From an uncultured Barnesiella sp. (lineage in GTDB: Bacteria; Bacteroidota; Bacteroidia; Bacteroidales; Barnesiellaceae_A): DNA of 25,355 nucleotides. The stretch spans positions 1-25,355 of the forward strand of contig CAJGDT010000003.1 of assembly GCA_904502265.1 (NCBI GenBank), written 5' to 3'. The notes beneath the pieces are model-generated. The model was given only the letters and a program-made list of their open reading frames with translations, did no database searches and was not told the origin of the DNA. Both the position numbers and the translations under genes were made by a program. Shown here in pieces: positions 16,664 through 24,266 of this stretch (positions are counted from its first letter, which is position 1; every line of letters begins with the position of its first letter).

Positions 16664-17227
16664 ATGGTACAGAACGAACGTGTTATACGCCACGAACTTG
16701 TAGTAGAGGCCGGTCGTCGTATGATGATGGCTGCTCGCACAGCCCCCAAGGCACGAGGTGTAGATATTATTGAGATAGCATTAGTGAGTGATCGTGACGA
16801 CCTTGAAAAGTTGTCGGCTGTGATGCGCAGAAAAGGAGAGGAGAGTGGTATGCAATTCCTCTTGCGCGATTCGGAGAATATATTGCAGGGCGATGCTGTA
16901 TTGCTCATTGGTACGCCCGTTCTCAACCAAGGCCTCAATTGTGCATATTGTGGTTGTGAAAAGTGTGTCGATAAGCCCTTCTCAGCACCATGTGTCATGA
17001 ATTCGGTCGACTTGGGTATAGCTGTTGGTTCGGCTTGTTCGGTTGCAGCAACGTTGTGTGTCGACACTCGTGTGATGTTTTCGGCCGGTTGGTCTTCTCT
17101 CTCTCTCGATTGGCTACCCGGTTGCACTCAAGTCATAGCTATAGCTCTGAGCTGTACTTCTAAAAATCCCTTCTTCGACCGTCAGCCCCGTGTTGAAGCA
17201 AAACCTGTCGACGATGAAAAGAAATAA
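16664..17227 (+). CDS. DUF2148 ferredoxin-domain protein
   Basis: The 187-residue product matches the DUF2148 family (COG4739, uncharacterised proteins with a ferredoxin-like domain) across its whole length. It shows the family blocks AARTAPKARGVD (23-34), LLRDSENI (66-73), VLLIGTP (79-85), DLGIAVGSA (116-124), TRVMFSAGW (135-143) and SKNPFFDR (166-173). A cysteine cluster, C93-x2-C96-x-C98-x2-C101 with C110 after APC, is the probable iron-sulfur site; the extra C98 lies within it. No signal peptide or membrane segment is seen, so it is inferred to be cytoplasmic. The next gene, aguA, starts inside its last codons (14-base overlap), so translation of the two is probably coupled. The role is unknown; its position hints at a link with agmatine/putrescine metabolism, but this is only inference. 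Confidence 0.88.
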   Translation: MVQNERVIRHELVVEAGRRMMMAARTAPKARGVDIIEIALVSDRDDLEKLSAVMRRKGEESGMQFLLRDSENILQGDAVLLIGTPVLNQGLNCAYCGCEKCVDKPFSAPCVMNSVDLGIAVGSACSVAATLCVDTRVMFSAGWSSLSLDWLPGCTQVIAIALSCTSKNPFFDRQPRVEAKPVDDEKK

Positions 17228-18248
17228 TATTATATTACCTTCAGAATGGGCACAACAGAGTGCCATACAACTTACATGGCCGCATAAGAACACCGATTGG
17301 GCATATATGCTCAATGAGGTAGAGGAGTGCTTTATAAACTTGGCACGTGAGATAGCCGCACGACAACTCTTGCTCATAGTTACCCCCGAGCCGGAGCTTG
17401 TGCGTACTCGTATTGCCAATGTTGTGAATATGAGCAACGTGCGTCTTGTGGAGTGTAACAGCAACGATACTTGGGCTCGCGACCATGGTGGCATTACAGT
17501 CTATATCGATGGAGAGCCGGTCGTGTACGACTTTGCCTTCAATGGATGGGGCTTGAAGTTTGCAGCTTGTTACGACAACCTTATTACATCGCAATTGAGC
17601 AAGCAGGGTATGTTGCATGCTCGTTATCAAAATCGTCTAAACTTTATCATAGAGGGAGGCTCTATCGAGAGTGATGGTTGCGGTACAATGCTCACAACAA
17701 GCGAATGTCTGCTTTCGCCCAATCGCAATGGCGAGTGGGGTAAAGAGGATATTGAGCTGTACCTTCGTGAAGCCTTTGGCTTAGAGAAGATCTTATGGCT
17801 CGATCATGGTTATCTGGCCGGTGACGATACCGATAGTCATATAGATACATTGGCACGTCTTGCTCCCGATAACACCATACTCTATGTGCGTTGCGAAGAT
17901 GAGGCTGATGAGCACTATGAGGCTCTTAAAGCCATGGAAGCACAATTGCGCACTTTCACTACACTCGATGGTAAGCCCTATCGCCTTATGGCTCTGCCTA
18001 TGGCTCAGGCTGCCTATGATGAGGATGGTGAGCGACTACCTGCAACATACGCCAATTTCCTCATCATGAATGATGCTGTGTTGTATCCTACTTATGGAGT
18101 ACCGGCATTGGACGATGAGGCTGCGCGTGTCATTGCCGAGGCTTTCCCCGGTCGCGAAGTGGTGGGCGTTGATTGCCAAGCATTGATAAAACAACATGGT
18201 TCATTGCACTGTGTAACAATGCAATATCCGATGAATGTGATAGAATAA
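17214..18248 (+). CDS. aguA: Agmatine deiminase
   Basis: This enzyme hydrolyses agmatine to N-carbamoylputrescine and ammonia. The 344-residue protein belongs to the agmatine deiminase/PAD_porph family and has its usual length. Visible motifs are WPHKNTDW (22-29), TWARDHGG (86-93, with Asp90), FIIEGGSIE (144-152, with Glu147), DDTDSHID (204-211, with His209), TYGVPALDD near 293-301, and SLHCVTMQYP (330-339) with the catalytic Cys333. The start at 17214 is chosen over an in-frame ATG at 17190 because MKRNNIILPSEWAQ begins directly at the conserved N-terminus. It overlaps the DUF2148 gene by 14 bases and is followed 16 bases later by aguB. A secreted peptidylarginine deiminase is excluded because there is no signal peptide. 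Confidence 0.93.
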   Translation: MKRNNIILPSEWAQQSAIQLTWPHKNTDWAYMLNEVEECFINLAREIAARQLLLIVTPEPELVRTRIANVVNMSNVRLVECNSNDTWARDHGGITVYIDGEPVVYDFAFNGWGLKFAACYDNLITSQLSKQGMLHARYQNRLNFIIEGGSIESDGCGTMLTTSECLLSPNRNGEWGKEDIELYLREAFGLEKILWLDHGYLAGDDTDSHIDTLARLAPDNTILYVRCEDEADEHYEALKAMEAQLRTFTTLDGKPYRLMALPMAQAAYDEDGERLPATYANFLIMNDAVLYPTYGVPALDDEAARVIAEAFPGREVVGVDCQALIKQHGSLHCVTMQYPMNVIE

Positions 18249-18264
18249 AAAATATCCCGATATT

Positions 18265-19152
18265 ATGAGTAAAATATTGAAAGTGGGCATTGTACAACAA
18301 AGTAACACTGCCGATATAGAACAAAATAAAGCATCGCTGCGTGCCGGTATCGAGCGTTGTGCCGAGCAAGGTGCACAACTCGTCGTATTGCAAGAATTGC
18401 ACAACTCGCTCTATTTCTGCCAAACTGAGAATACCGATCTCTTCGACCTCGCAGAGCCTATCCCTGGCCCATCTACCGACTTCTATAGCGAGATAGCTCG
18501 CGCCTGTGGCGTTGTATTGGTAACATCGCTTTTTGAGCGTCGCGCTCCCGGCTTGTATCACAATACTGCTGTCGTGTTTGATAGCGATGGCTCTATGGCC
18601 GGAAAATATCGTAAAATGCACATCCCCGATGATCCTGCCTATTACGAGAAGTTCTACTTTACCCCCGGCGACTTGGGATTTGATCCTATCACTACATCGT
18701 TAGGTAAGTTGGGTGTATTGGTATGCTGGGATCAATGGTATCCCGAGGCTGCCCGTCTCATGGCGTTGCGTGGTGCCGAGTTGCTTATTTATCCCACTGC
18801 GATAGGTTGGGAGAGTAGTGACACCGATGCTGAGAAAGCTCGTCAACAAGGTGCGTGGGAGACTGTACAACGTGGTCATGCAGTAGCCAACGGATTGCCC
18901 GTTATTACTGTCAATCGCGTGGGTCATGAACCCGATCCCTCAGGACAAACTCGTGGCATACAATTCTGGGGACACAGTTTTGTCGCAGGTCCACAAGGCG
19001 AACTTATCTTCTTGGCTCCCGATGATGCTCCTTGTACAACTGTTATAGAGGTTGATATGGAGCGTAGCGAGCAAGTGCGCCGTTGGTGGCCTTTCTTGCG
19101 CGACCGTCGCATCGAAAACTATGGCGATATTGTTAAGCGATTTAGAGACTGA
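18265..19152 (+). CDS. aguB: N-carbamoylputrescine amidase
   Basis: This enzyme completes the route by hydrolysing N-carbamoylputrescine to putrescine, CO2 and ammonia. The 295-residue protein is a nitrilase-superfamily enzyme with a complete Glu-Lys-Cys triad: Glu44 in LQELHNS, Lys117 in KYRKMHIPDDP and Cys154 in LVCWDQWYPEAAR. FFTPGD-like (YFTPGDLGF, 131-139) and IYPTAIGW blocks agree with the AguB subfamily rather than general omega-amidases. The cytoplasmic location follows from the absence of a signal peptide. It lies 16 bases after aguA and is followed by a terminator, so it closes the operon. The agmatine source (arginine decarboxylase) is not in this window. Confidence 0.93.
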   Translation: MSKILKVGIVQQSNTADIEQNKASLRAGIERCAEQGAQLVVLQELHNSLYFCQTENTDLFDLAEPIPGPSTDFYSEIARACGVVLVTSLFERRAPGLYHNTAVVFDSDGSMAGKYRKMHIPDDPAYYEKFYFTPGDLGFDPITTSLGKLGVLVCWDQWYPEAARLMALRGAELLIYPTAIGWESSDTDAEKARQQGAWETVQRGHAVANGLPVITVNRVGHEPDPSGQTRGIQFWGHSFVAGPQGELIFLAPDDAPCTTVIEVDMERSEQVRRWWPFLRDRRIENYGDIVKRFRD

Positions 19153-19183
19153 TACAGTACAATATACTTGCTATATAGATAAC

Positions 19184-19209
19184 AAAAAAGCTGCAATCGC
19201 AGCTTTTTT
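19184..19209. terminator. Bidirectional terminator between aguB and the convergent lipoprotein gene
   Basis: AAAAAAGCTGC (19184-19194) and GCAGCTTTTTT (19199-19209) form a perfect stem with an AATC loop. The A-run on one side and T-run on the other give an intrinsic terminator in both directions. It lies 31 bases after the aguB stop and six bases beyond the stop of the leftward gene. Confidence 0.92.
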
Positions 19210-19215
19210 GTTGTT

Positions 19216-19818
19216 TTATCGGTTTTGTTTCATCTTTATTTTTTTCTCTTTATTTGCCTGCTCTTGTGTCTTATAGACTTTGAGTTTTTCCGACTTATAG
19301 ATGTCAGCCGGTGTAACGATAGCCTGGTCGGGTCTTATTTGACACCTTTGCAGTATCTCTACAATGCCATCTATATGATACTCGCAGACAGGACGAGGTT
19401 GGCATAACTCTATGCCAAGGTCATTCTTAAAGATGTCGTATACAAGTTCGGCGTTGTAGTAGCGGTTGTTGCCCATGCGCAATTGTCGGTCATAGTTGGC
19501 AAGCATGTACTTCTTGTAGTCAATCTTCACGGGATTGTTGGTTGCACGCATAAGTGTGTATTCCCCCTTCTCGCCATGACGCATGAATGTGTGTAATGGG
19601 GTTAGTGTAACTGTTTGATCTACATGTAATACATATAAGCTGCTGTCACGCATTATAACGATACCACAGTGATTGATTGGCGATTCAGAAAGATGTTCAA
19701 GCAAGGCGGTACGCTCGTTGTTGACTGTTTGGAAGATAATATCACCTTCACGAGGTTTATCTATATTGTTACATCCGATGCACAACAATAGAAGTAGGGC
19801 ATAATAAATATTCTTCAT
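19216..19818 (-). CDS. YiiX/NlpC-P60-like lipoprotein with altered active site
   Basis: The 200-residue protein starts with a lipoprotein signal (MKNIYYALLLLLCIGC, lipid-carrying Cys16), so it is probably membrane-anchored on the periplasmic side. The body resembles permuted NlpC/P60-type hydrolases of the YiiX/YebB group: EGDIIFQ (24-30), then INHCGIVI (48-55), whose His50 fits the catalytic histidine, then RYYNAELVYDIF (119-130), which occupies the position of the family's YYCSELVY-type motif. Here the expected Cys-Ser is Asn122-Ala123 (codons AAC GCC), so classical cysteine-hydrolase activity seems lost. The C-terminus is lysine-rich. It is monocistronic, convergent with aguB and divergent from clpB. 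It may be an inactive binding relative or use another chemistry. Confidence 0.75.
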   Translation of the reverse strand: MKNIYYALLLLLCIGCNNIDKPREGDIIFQTVNNERTALLEHLSESPINHCGIVIMRDSSLYVLHVDQTVTLTPLHTFMRHGEKGEYTLMRATNNPVKIDYKKYMLANYDRQLRMGNNRYYNAELVYDIFKNDLGIELCQPRPVCEYHIDGIVEILQRCQIRPDQAIVTPADIYKSEKLKVYKTQEQANKEKKIKMKQNR

Positions 19819-19845
19819 ACTTATACAGTTATTTGTTATTTACTG

Positions 19846-19853
19846 CGAAGGTA
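19846..19853 (-). promoter_or_regulatory. -7-like box for the lipoprotein gene
   Basis: On the minus strand this reads TACCTTCG, a one-mismatch match to TAnnTTTG, 27 bases before the ATG at 19818. No TTTG is seen at normal -33 spacing, so support is moderate to weak. Confidence 0.35.
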
Positions 19854-19887
19854 AGCAATATTGTCGAATTTTCTTTACTATAGCTAT

Positions 19888-19919
19888 GACAAAATGACGC
19901 GCCGAACTGCAATTTTGTC
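19888..19919. promoter_or_regulatory. Inverted repeat upstream of clpB, candidate operator
   Basis: GACAAAAT (19888-19895) and ATTTTGTC (19912-19919) are exact inverted copies with a 16-base spacer, in the 227-base gap between the lipoprotein gene and clpB. The spacing suits a dimeric regulator better than a hairpin. It is not a CIRCE element, and no unambiguous TAnnTTTG promoter for clpB is seen downstream. A link to heat-shock control is inference from position only. Confidence 0.4.
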
Positions 19920-20031
19920 TTGTAATGTATTGGTTTACATGACTTTCTGTCTTATTTGATTTGTGGTATCTCTTTTGATTTTATAGTAGCGAACATCGTT
20001 GCTTGCGATGTGTTTTATGTAGAGAAAAAGA

Positions 20032-20038
20032 AAGGAGA
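20032..20038 (+). promoter_or_regulatory. Strong Shine-Dalgarno sequence of clpB
   Basis: AAGGAGA lies eight bases before the ATG at 20046. Such a site is unusual in Bacteroidota, where most genes (including the others in this window) lack one. It fixes the clpB start at 20046 rather than an in-frame upstream ATG at 19956. Confidence 0.7.
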
Positions 20039-20045
20039 TATAAAG

Positions 20046-22634
20046 ATGAATTTCAACAATTTTACCATTAAGTCGCAGCAAGCTATACAGAAGGCTGTCG
20101 ATTACACAACCCATAACGGAAGCCAATCGGTCGAGCCGGTACATTTGTTGCGAGCCACGATTGAGGTGGGCGATAGTATGGTAGATTTTATTTTTCAGAA
20201 GTTGAGCGTTTCTAAGCAATCGCTTTTGCAATGGTGCGACCGCTCTATAGCAGCACAACCTCGAGTAAGTGGAGGTGAGCCTTATCTGAGTCGCGACACC
20301 AACAAGGTATTGCAGCAAGCGCAAGACTACTCTACCCAACGAGGCGACCGCTTTGTAGCTCTCGAGTCGTTGTTGATGGCTCTGTTTCTTGTCAAGAGTG
20401 AGGCGTCAACCTACTTGAAGGATGCCGGTATTACCGAGAAGGAGTTGGGGGCAGCTATCGACGAGTTGCGTCGTGGCAAGAGTGTTACCGACCAAGGTGC
20501 CGAGGGTAGCTACAATGCCTTGTCGAAGTATGCCATTAACCTTAATGAGCGTGCCCGTAATGGTAAGTTAGACCCCGTTATCGGTCGCGATGACGAGATA
20601 CGTCGCGTATTGCAAATATTGAGTCGCCGTACCAAGAACAATCCTATTCTTATAGGTGAGCCGGGAACGGGTAAAACGGCTATTGCCGAGGGCCTTGCAC
20701 ACCGCATTGTTCGTGGCGATGTACCCGAAAACCTCAAGACAAAGCAAATATTCTCGCTCGACATGGGTGCACTTGTTGCCGGAGCTAAGTATAAAGGTGA
20801 ATTTGAAGAGCGACTCAAAGCCGTTGTCAACGAAGTGATTGAGGCCGATGGCGAGATAATTCTCTTTATCGACGAGATTCATACCCTGGTAGGAGCCGGC
20901 AAGGGCGAGGGTGCCATGGATGCCGCTAATATTCTCAAGCCTGCGTTGGCCCGAGGTGAGTTGCGCTCGATAGGTGCAACCACGCTCAATGAGTACCAAA
21001 AATATTTCGAAAAGGATAAGGCTCTCGAGCGTCGCTTCCAGATTGTAATGGTCGACGAGCCCGATGAACTGAGTACCATATCTATCCTGCGCGGACTGAA
21101 AGAGCGATATGAAAACCACCATAAGGTGCGTATCAAAGACGATGCAATTATTGCTGCCGTGCAATTGTCGCAACGATACATTACCGACCGTTTCTTGCCC
21201 GACAAGGCTATCGACCTCATGGACGAAGCTGCTGCCAAGTTGCGCCTTGAGGTGGACTCGGTACCTGAGGCACTTGACGAGATAAGTCGCAAACTTAAGC
21301 AACTCGAGATTGAGCGTGAGGCGATAAAGCGTGAAAATGATAAGGATAAATTGGATACCCTTGGTCGCGAAATTGCTGACCTGCGCGAGGAGGAGACTCG
21401 CCTGCAAGCCAAGTGGAAGGCCGAGAAAGAGTTGGTCAACCACATTCAGCAAAATAAGATTGATATCGAGAATCTGCGCTTTGAGGCCGAGCGTGCCGAG
21501 CGCGAGGGAGACTATGGCCGTGTGGCCGAAATTCGCTATGCCAAGATCAAGCACAAGGAGGATGAGATTGTCGAGATACAGAATCGCCTACATGACATGC
21601 AAGGTGACAAGGCTATGATTAAAGAAGAGGTTGAGGCCGAGGATATAGCCGATATTGTATCGCGCTGGACCGGCATACCCGTGAGTAAGATGATGCAGAG
21701 CGAGCGCGAGAAATTACTTCACCTCGAAGAGGAGTTGCATCGTCGCGTGGTAGGGCAGGATGAGGCTATCCGTGCCATATCCGATGCTGTGCGTCGCAGC
21801 CGAGCCGGACTCAATGACCCTCGTCGACCCATTGGCTCGTTTATCTTCCTGGGTACTACGGGTGTGGGTAAGACTGAGTTGGCTAAGGCCTTGGCAGAGT
21901 ATCTCTTTGATGATGAGAATATGCTCACACGCATCGATATGAGCGAGTACCAAGAGAAATTCAGTGCTACTCGCCTTATTGGCTCGCCTCCCGGATATGT
22001 GGGTTACGACGAGGGCGGACAACTCACCGAGGCTATCCGTCGCAAACCCTATTCGGTGGTGCTTTTCGATGAAATTGAGAAAGCGCACCCCGACATATTC
22101 AACGTGCTGTTGCAAGTGCTCGACGATGGTCGCCTCACCGACAACAAGGGTCGATTGGTCAACTTCAAGAACACCATCATTATCATGACCTCAAACATGG
22201 GTTCGCAGCTCATACGCGACAACTTCTCGCGCATGACGCCCGACAATCGCGAGCAAGTCATCGACACCACTCGCGAGGCTGTATTGGCAATGCTCAAGCA
22301 GACTATTCGTCCCGAATTTCTCAACCGTATCGACGAGACTATTATGTTTACACCGTTGATCGAGAGTGAGATACAGGAGATTGTAAAGATGCAGATAGCG
22401 AGTGTGTGCAGTATGCTATCGAAGAATGGTGTGCAACTGCAAGTAACCCCCGATGCGTTGGCATTCCTTTCGCACGAAGGCTATGATCCCGAGTTTGGTG
22501 CGCGTCCTGTCAAGCGTGTCATACAGCGACAATTACTCAATACACTCTCCAAAAAGCTTCTTTCGGGTACTGTAGATAGCACACGCCCCATCGTAGTGGA
22601 TGTGGAAAATGAGAAATTGACGTTTAGAAATTAA
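20046..22634 (+). CDS. clpB: ATP-dependent disaggregase ClpB (Hsp100)
   Basis: ClpB is a hexameric cytoplasmic AAA+ chaperone that, with DnaK, pulls apart aggregated proteins. The 862-residue product is full length for the family. It has the Clp N-domain repeats (about 1-145), a first AAA+ module with Walker A GEPGTGKT (204-211) and Walker B ILFIDEIH (272-279), the coiled-coil M-domain typical of ClpB (about 405-525, rich in charged heptads), SRWTGIPVSKM (539-549), and a second AAA+ module with Walker A GTTGVGKT (603-610), Walker B VVLFDEIE (671-678) and sensor 2 GARPVKR (818-824). The M-domain rules out ClpA, and there is no ClpP-binding IGF/L-type loop obvious. Its Gln codons include many CAG, unlike the surface genes. 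It is flanked by an upstream inverted repeat and a downstream terminator and is probably monocistronic. Confidence 0.97.
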   Translation: MNFNNFTIKSQQAIQKAVDYTTHNGSQSVEPVHLLRATIEVGDSMVDFIFQKLSVSKQSLLQWCDRSIAAQPRVSGGEPYLSRDTNKVLQQAQDYSTQRGDRFVALESLLMALFLVKSEASTYLKDAGITEKELGAAIDELRRGKSVTDQGAEGSYNALSKYAINLNERARNGKLDPVIGRDDEIRRVLQILSRRTKNNPILIGEPGTGKTAIAEGLAHRIVRGDVPENLKTKQIFSLDMGALVAGAKYKGEFEERLKAVVNEVIEADGEIILFIDEIHTLVGAGKGEGAMDAANILKPALARGELRSIGATTLNEYQKYFEKDKALERRFQIVMVDEPDELSTISILRGLKERYENHHKVRIKDDAIIAAVQLSQRYITDRFLPDKAIDLMDEAAAKLRLEVDSVPEALDEISRKLKQLEIEREAIKRENDKDKLDTLGREIADLREEETRLQAKWKAEKELVNHIQQNKIDIENLRFEAERAEREGDYGRVAEIRYAKIKHKEDEIVEIQNRLHDMQGDKAMIKEEVEAEDIADIVSRWTGIPVSKMMQSEREKLLHLEEELHRRVVGQDEAIRAISDAVRRSRAGLNDPRRPIGSFIFLGTTGVGKTELAKALAEYLFDDENMLTRIDMSEYQEKFSATRLIGSPPGYVGYDEGGQLTEAIRRKPYSVVLFDEIEKAHPDIFNVLLQVLDDGRLTDNKGRLVNFKNTIIIMTSNMGSQLIRDNFSRMTPDNREQVIDTTREAVLAMLKQTIRPEFLNRIDETIMFTPLIESEIQEIVKMQIASVCSMLSKNGVQLQVTPDALAFLSHEGYDPEFGARPVKRVIQRQLLNTLSKKLLSGTVDSTRPIVVDVENEKLTFRN

Positions 22635-22653
22635 TAAAGTATTGAAATGATGT

Positions 22654-22700
22654 GTCGGACCGTTTGTATAGCATATTATACAAGCGGTTTGACTCTTTTT
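22654..22700 (+). terminator. Intrinsic terminator of clpB
   Basis: A long 17-position stem (22654-22670 with 22677-22693, including three G-T pairs) around a GCATAT loop is followed by TCTTTTT. It begins 19 bases after the clpB stop and separates clpB from dxr. Confidence 0.88.
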
Positions 22701-22843
22701 AGTCTCTGTGATATGCCTATTATGTTTTTAATAAAAATGCAGTTTGTGGTTGAAAATTGCAAATGTGTAGTTTGTTTTTGTTAAATAAAATAAAACTTAT
22801 CGGTGTTTTTGTTTTGGAATGTGTGTTTTAGTATGATTTTTAT

Positions 22844-22851
22844 TATCTTTG
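22844..22851 (+). promoter_or_regulatory. Orphan Bacteroidota -7 box
   Basis: TATCTTTG matches TAnnTTTG exactly. It lies after the clpB terminator but before another terminator, so it is not a simple dxr promoter. A TTTG at 22813-22816 is 27 bases upstream, too far for a standard -33; TGTG at 22820-22823 has 20-base spacing but fits poorly. It could drive a short transcript ending at 22927. Confidence 0.45.
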
Positions 22852-22857
22852 CCGAGT

Positions 22858-22927
22858 GTTTTTCATAGTATTAGATTAAGATTAAGGTTAACTAAGATTG
22901 GTTGTCGCGAGGCAATCAATTTTTTTT
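22858..22927 (+). ncRNA. Candidate small RNA or dxr leader attenuator (about 70 nt)
   Basis: The orphan -7 box at 22844-22851 predicts a start near 22858, and an intrinsic terminator at 22897-22927 would end transcription about 70 bases later. The body contains AGATTAAGATTAAGGTTAAC-like short repeats of a GATTAAG unit and no convincing reading frame. The start position is estimated from promoter geometry and could be off by several bases. It may instead be an attenuated leader of dxr. No match to a known RNA family is recognised. Confidence 0.35.
22897..22927 (+). terminator. Intrinsic terminator with GCGA tetraloop, between clpB and dxr
   Basis: ATTGGTTGTC (22897-22906) pairs with GGCAATCAAT (22911-22920) over ten positions including two G-T pairs. 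The loop is a stable GNRA tetraloop (GCGA), and seven further T bases follow. It is the second terminator in the clpB-dxr gap and has no gene of its own upstream, which supports a separate short transcript. The rest of this 451-base gap is AT-rich with no supported coding sequence. Confidence 0.8.
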
Positions 22928-23017
22928 ATTCCTATGCATCAGCATCTCTCTCATTTTTGAGGTTTTTATTCTCCAATCTTATAAACTTTTATAAAAGCGA
23001 CCTTACTCGGTCATTTC

Positions 23018-23051
23018 TTTGTGGTTATACCGAAAATTTTGACTACTTTTG
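23018..23051 (+). promoter_or_regulatory. Promoter of dxr-rseP
   Basis: TTTG at 23018-23021 and TACTTTTG at 23044-23051 match both Bacteroidota elements with a 22-base spacer, close to the usual 19-21. The -7 box ends 34 bases before the dxr ATG, giving a leader of roughly 25-30 bases. Confidence 0.65.
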
Positions 23052-23085
23052 TAGTTTGTAACAAATAGGCACAAAGCATAACGAC

Positions 23086-24252
23086 ATGGAACGACAAAAA
23101 AGACTTGCAATATTAGGCTCAACAGGCTCGATAGGCCGTCAAACATTGGAGACGGTCGATGCCTATCCCGACCTTTTTGAAGTCTATATGATTACGGCCA
23201 ATAGCCAGATTGACCTTCTTATTGAGCAGGCTCGCAAGTATCAGCCCGAGGTGGTGATAATTGCCAATGAGTCATATTATGCACCACTACGTGATGCACT
23301 TGCCGACCTCCCTATCAAGGTATATGCCGGAGCCGATGCTATTGCCGATGCTGTTACGCTGCCCGATATTGACGTGGTTGTGACAGCCATGGTGGGCTAC
23401 GCCGGCTTGTTGCCTACCATTCGTGCCATCGAGGCAAAGAAAACCATTGCACTTGCCAACAAAGAGACGCTTGTTGTAGCAGGCGATCTCATTACCCGAC
23501 TTGCGGTTGAACATCGCGTACCTATTATTCCGGTCGATTCGGAGCATTCGGCTATTTTCCAATGCTTGGTAGGAGAGGGCGATAATGCTATTGAGAAGAT
23601 AATTCTCACAGCTTCGGGTGGTCCGTTCCGTTGTCACACCCAAGAGCAATTGCTCAAGGTTACACGTGCCGATGCGTTGCGTCATCCCAACTGGAGTATG
23701 GGTAACAAGATTACTATTGACTCGGCAACGCTCATGAACAAGGGTTTTGAGATGATCGAGGCGAAGTGGCTTTTTGGTGTGACACCTTCGCAAATTGAAG
23801 TGGTGGTGCATCCGCAATCTATCGTTCATTCGATGGTCGAGTTTGCCGATGGAGCTGTAAAGGCTCAGTTGGGTACACCCGATATGAAATTGCCTATACG
23901 ATATGCCTTGTCGTATCCCGATCGTCTTGTATCGACCGATCGCAAGCTATCTTTGGCCGATTACGCCACGCTTACCTTCGAGCGTCCCGATATGGTGCGT
24001 TTCCCGCTCTTGCAATATGCCTTCGATGCTATCGACCGAGGTGGAAACATGCCTTGTATCATGAATGCTGCCAATGAAATTGCCGTAGCTGCATTCTTGG
24101 CCGATCGAATAGGTTTCTGTCAGATAGCCGAGACCGTAGCGCATGCAATGAATGTTGTTGACTTTATTGATGCACCCACACTCGACGACTATATTGCTAC
24201 CAATAGCGAAGCACGCAATCGTGCAACCCTTTTTATTGAAACATTAAAATAA
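23086..24252 (+). CDS. dxr: 1-deoxy-D-xylulose 5-phosphate reductoisomerase
   Basis: Dxr converts 1-deoxy-D-xylulose 5-phosphate to 2-C-methyl-D-erythritol 4-phosphate with NADPH, the committed step of the MEP isoprenoid pathway, in the cytoplasm. The 388-residue protein has the usual length. Visible are the NADPH-binding glycine-rich loop LGSTGSIGRQT (10-20), LANKETLVVAG (123-133), the metal-binding PVDSEHSA (149-156; Asp151, Glu153), ASGGPFR (176-182), the HPNWSMGNKITIDSATLMNK block (200-219) followed by GFEMIEA with metal ligand Glu222, VVHPQSIVHSM (240-250) and NAANEIAVAAF (327-337). All key residues are present, so it should be active. rseP follows after 14 bases, a pairing common in Bacteroidota, and both probably share one promoter. 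Confidence 0.97.
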   Translation: MERQKRLAILGSTGSIGRQTLETVDAYPDLFEVYMITANSQIDLLIEQARKYQPEVVIIANESYYAPLRDALADLPIKVYAGADAIADAVTLPDIDVVVTAMVGYAGLLPTIRAIEAKKTIALANKETLVVAGDLITRLAVEHRVPIIPVDSEHSAIFQCLVGEGDNAIEKIILTASGGPFRCHTQEQLLKVTRADALRHPNWSMGNKITIDSATLMNKGFEMIEAKWLFGVTPSQIEVVVHPQSIVHSMVEFADGAVKAQLGTPDMKLPIRYALSYPDRLVSTDRKLSLADYATLTFERPDMVRFPLLQYAFDAIDRGGNMPCIMNAANEIAVAAFLADRIGFCQIAETVAHAMNVVDFIDAPTLDDYIATNSEARNRATLFIETLK

Positions 24253-24266
24253 CAATATAACAACGT

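Noticed and set aside
17214..18248. Secreted Porphyromonas-type peptidylarginine deiminase
   Set aside because: There is no signal peptide or C-terminal sorting domain, the length fits agmatine deiminase, and aguB is directly adjacent.
20568..21554. 328-codon antisense open frame inside clpB
   Set aside because: clpB is conserved and complete on the other strand; the antisense translation has no recognisable motif.
22849..23061. 70-codon frame in the clpB-dxr gap
   Set aside because: It would start at a TTG within the -7 box, runs through the GCGA-loop terminator and the dxr promoter, and has a Phe/Ser/Leu-rich AT-driven composition.
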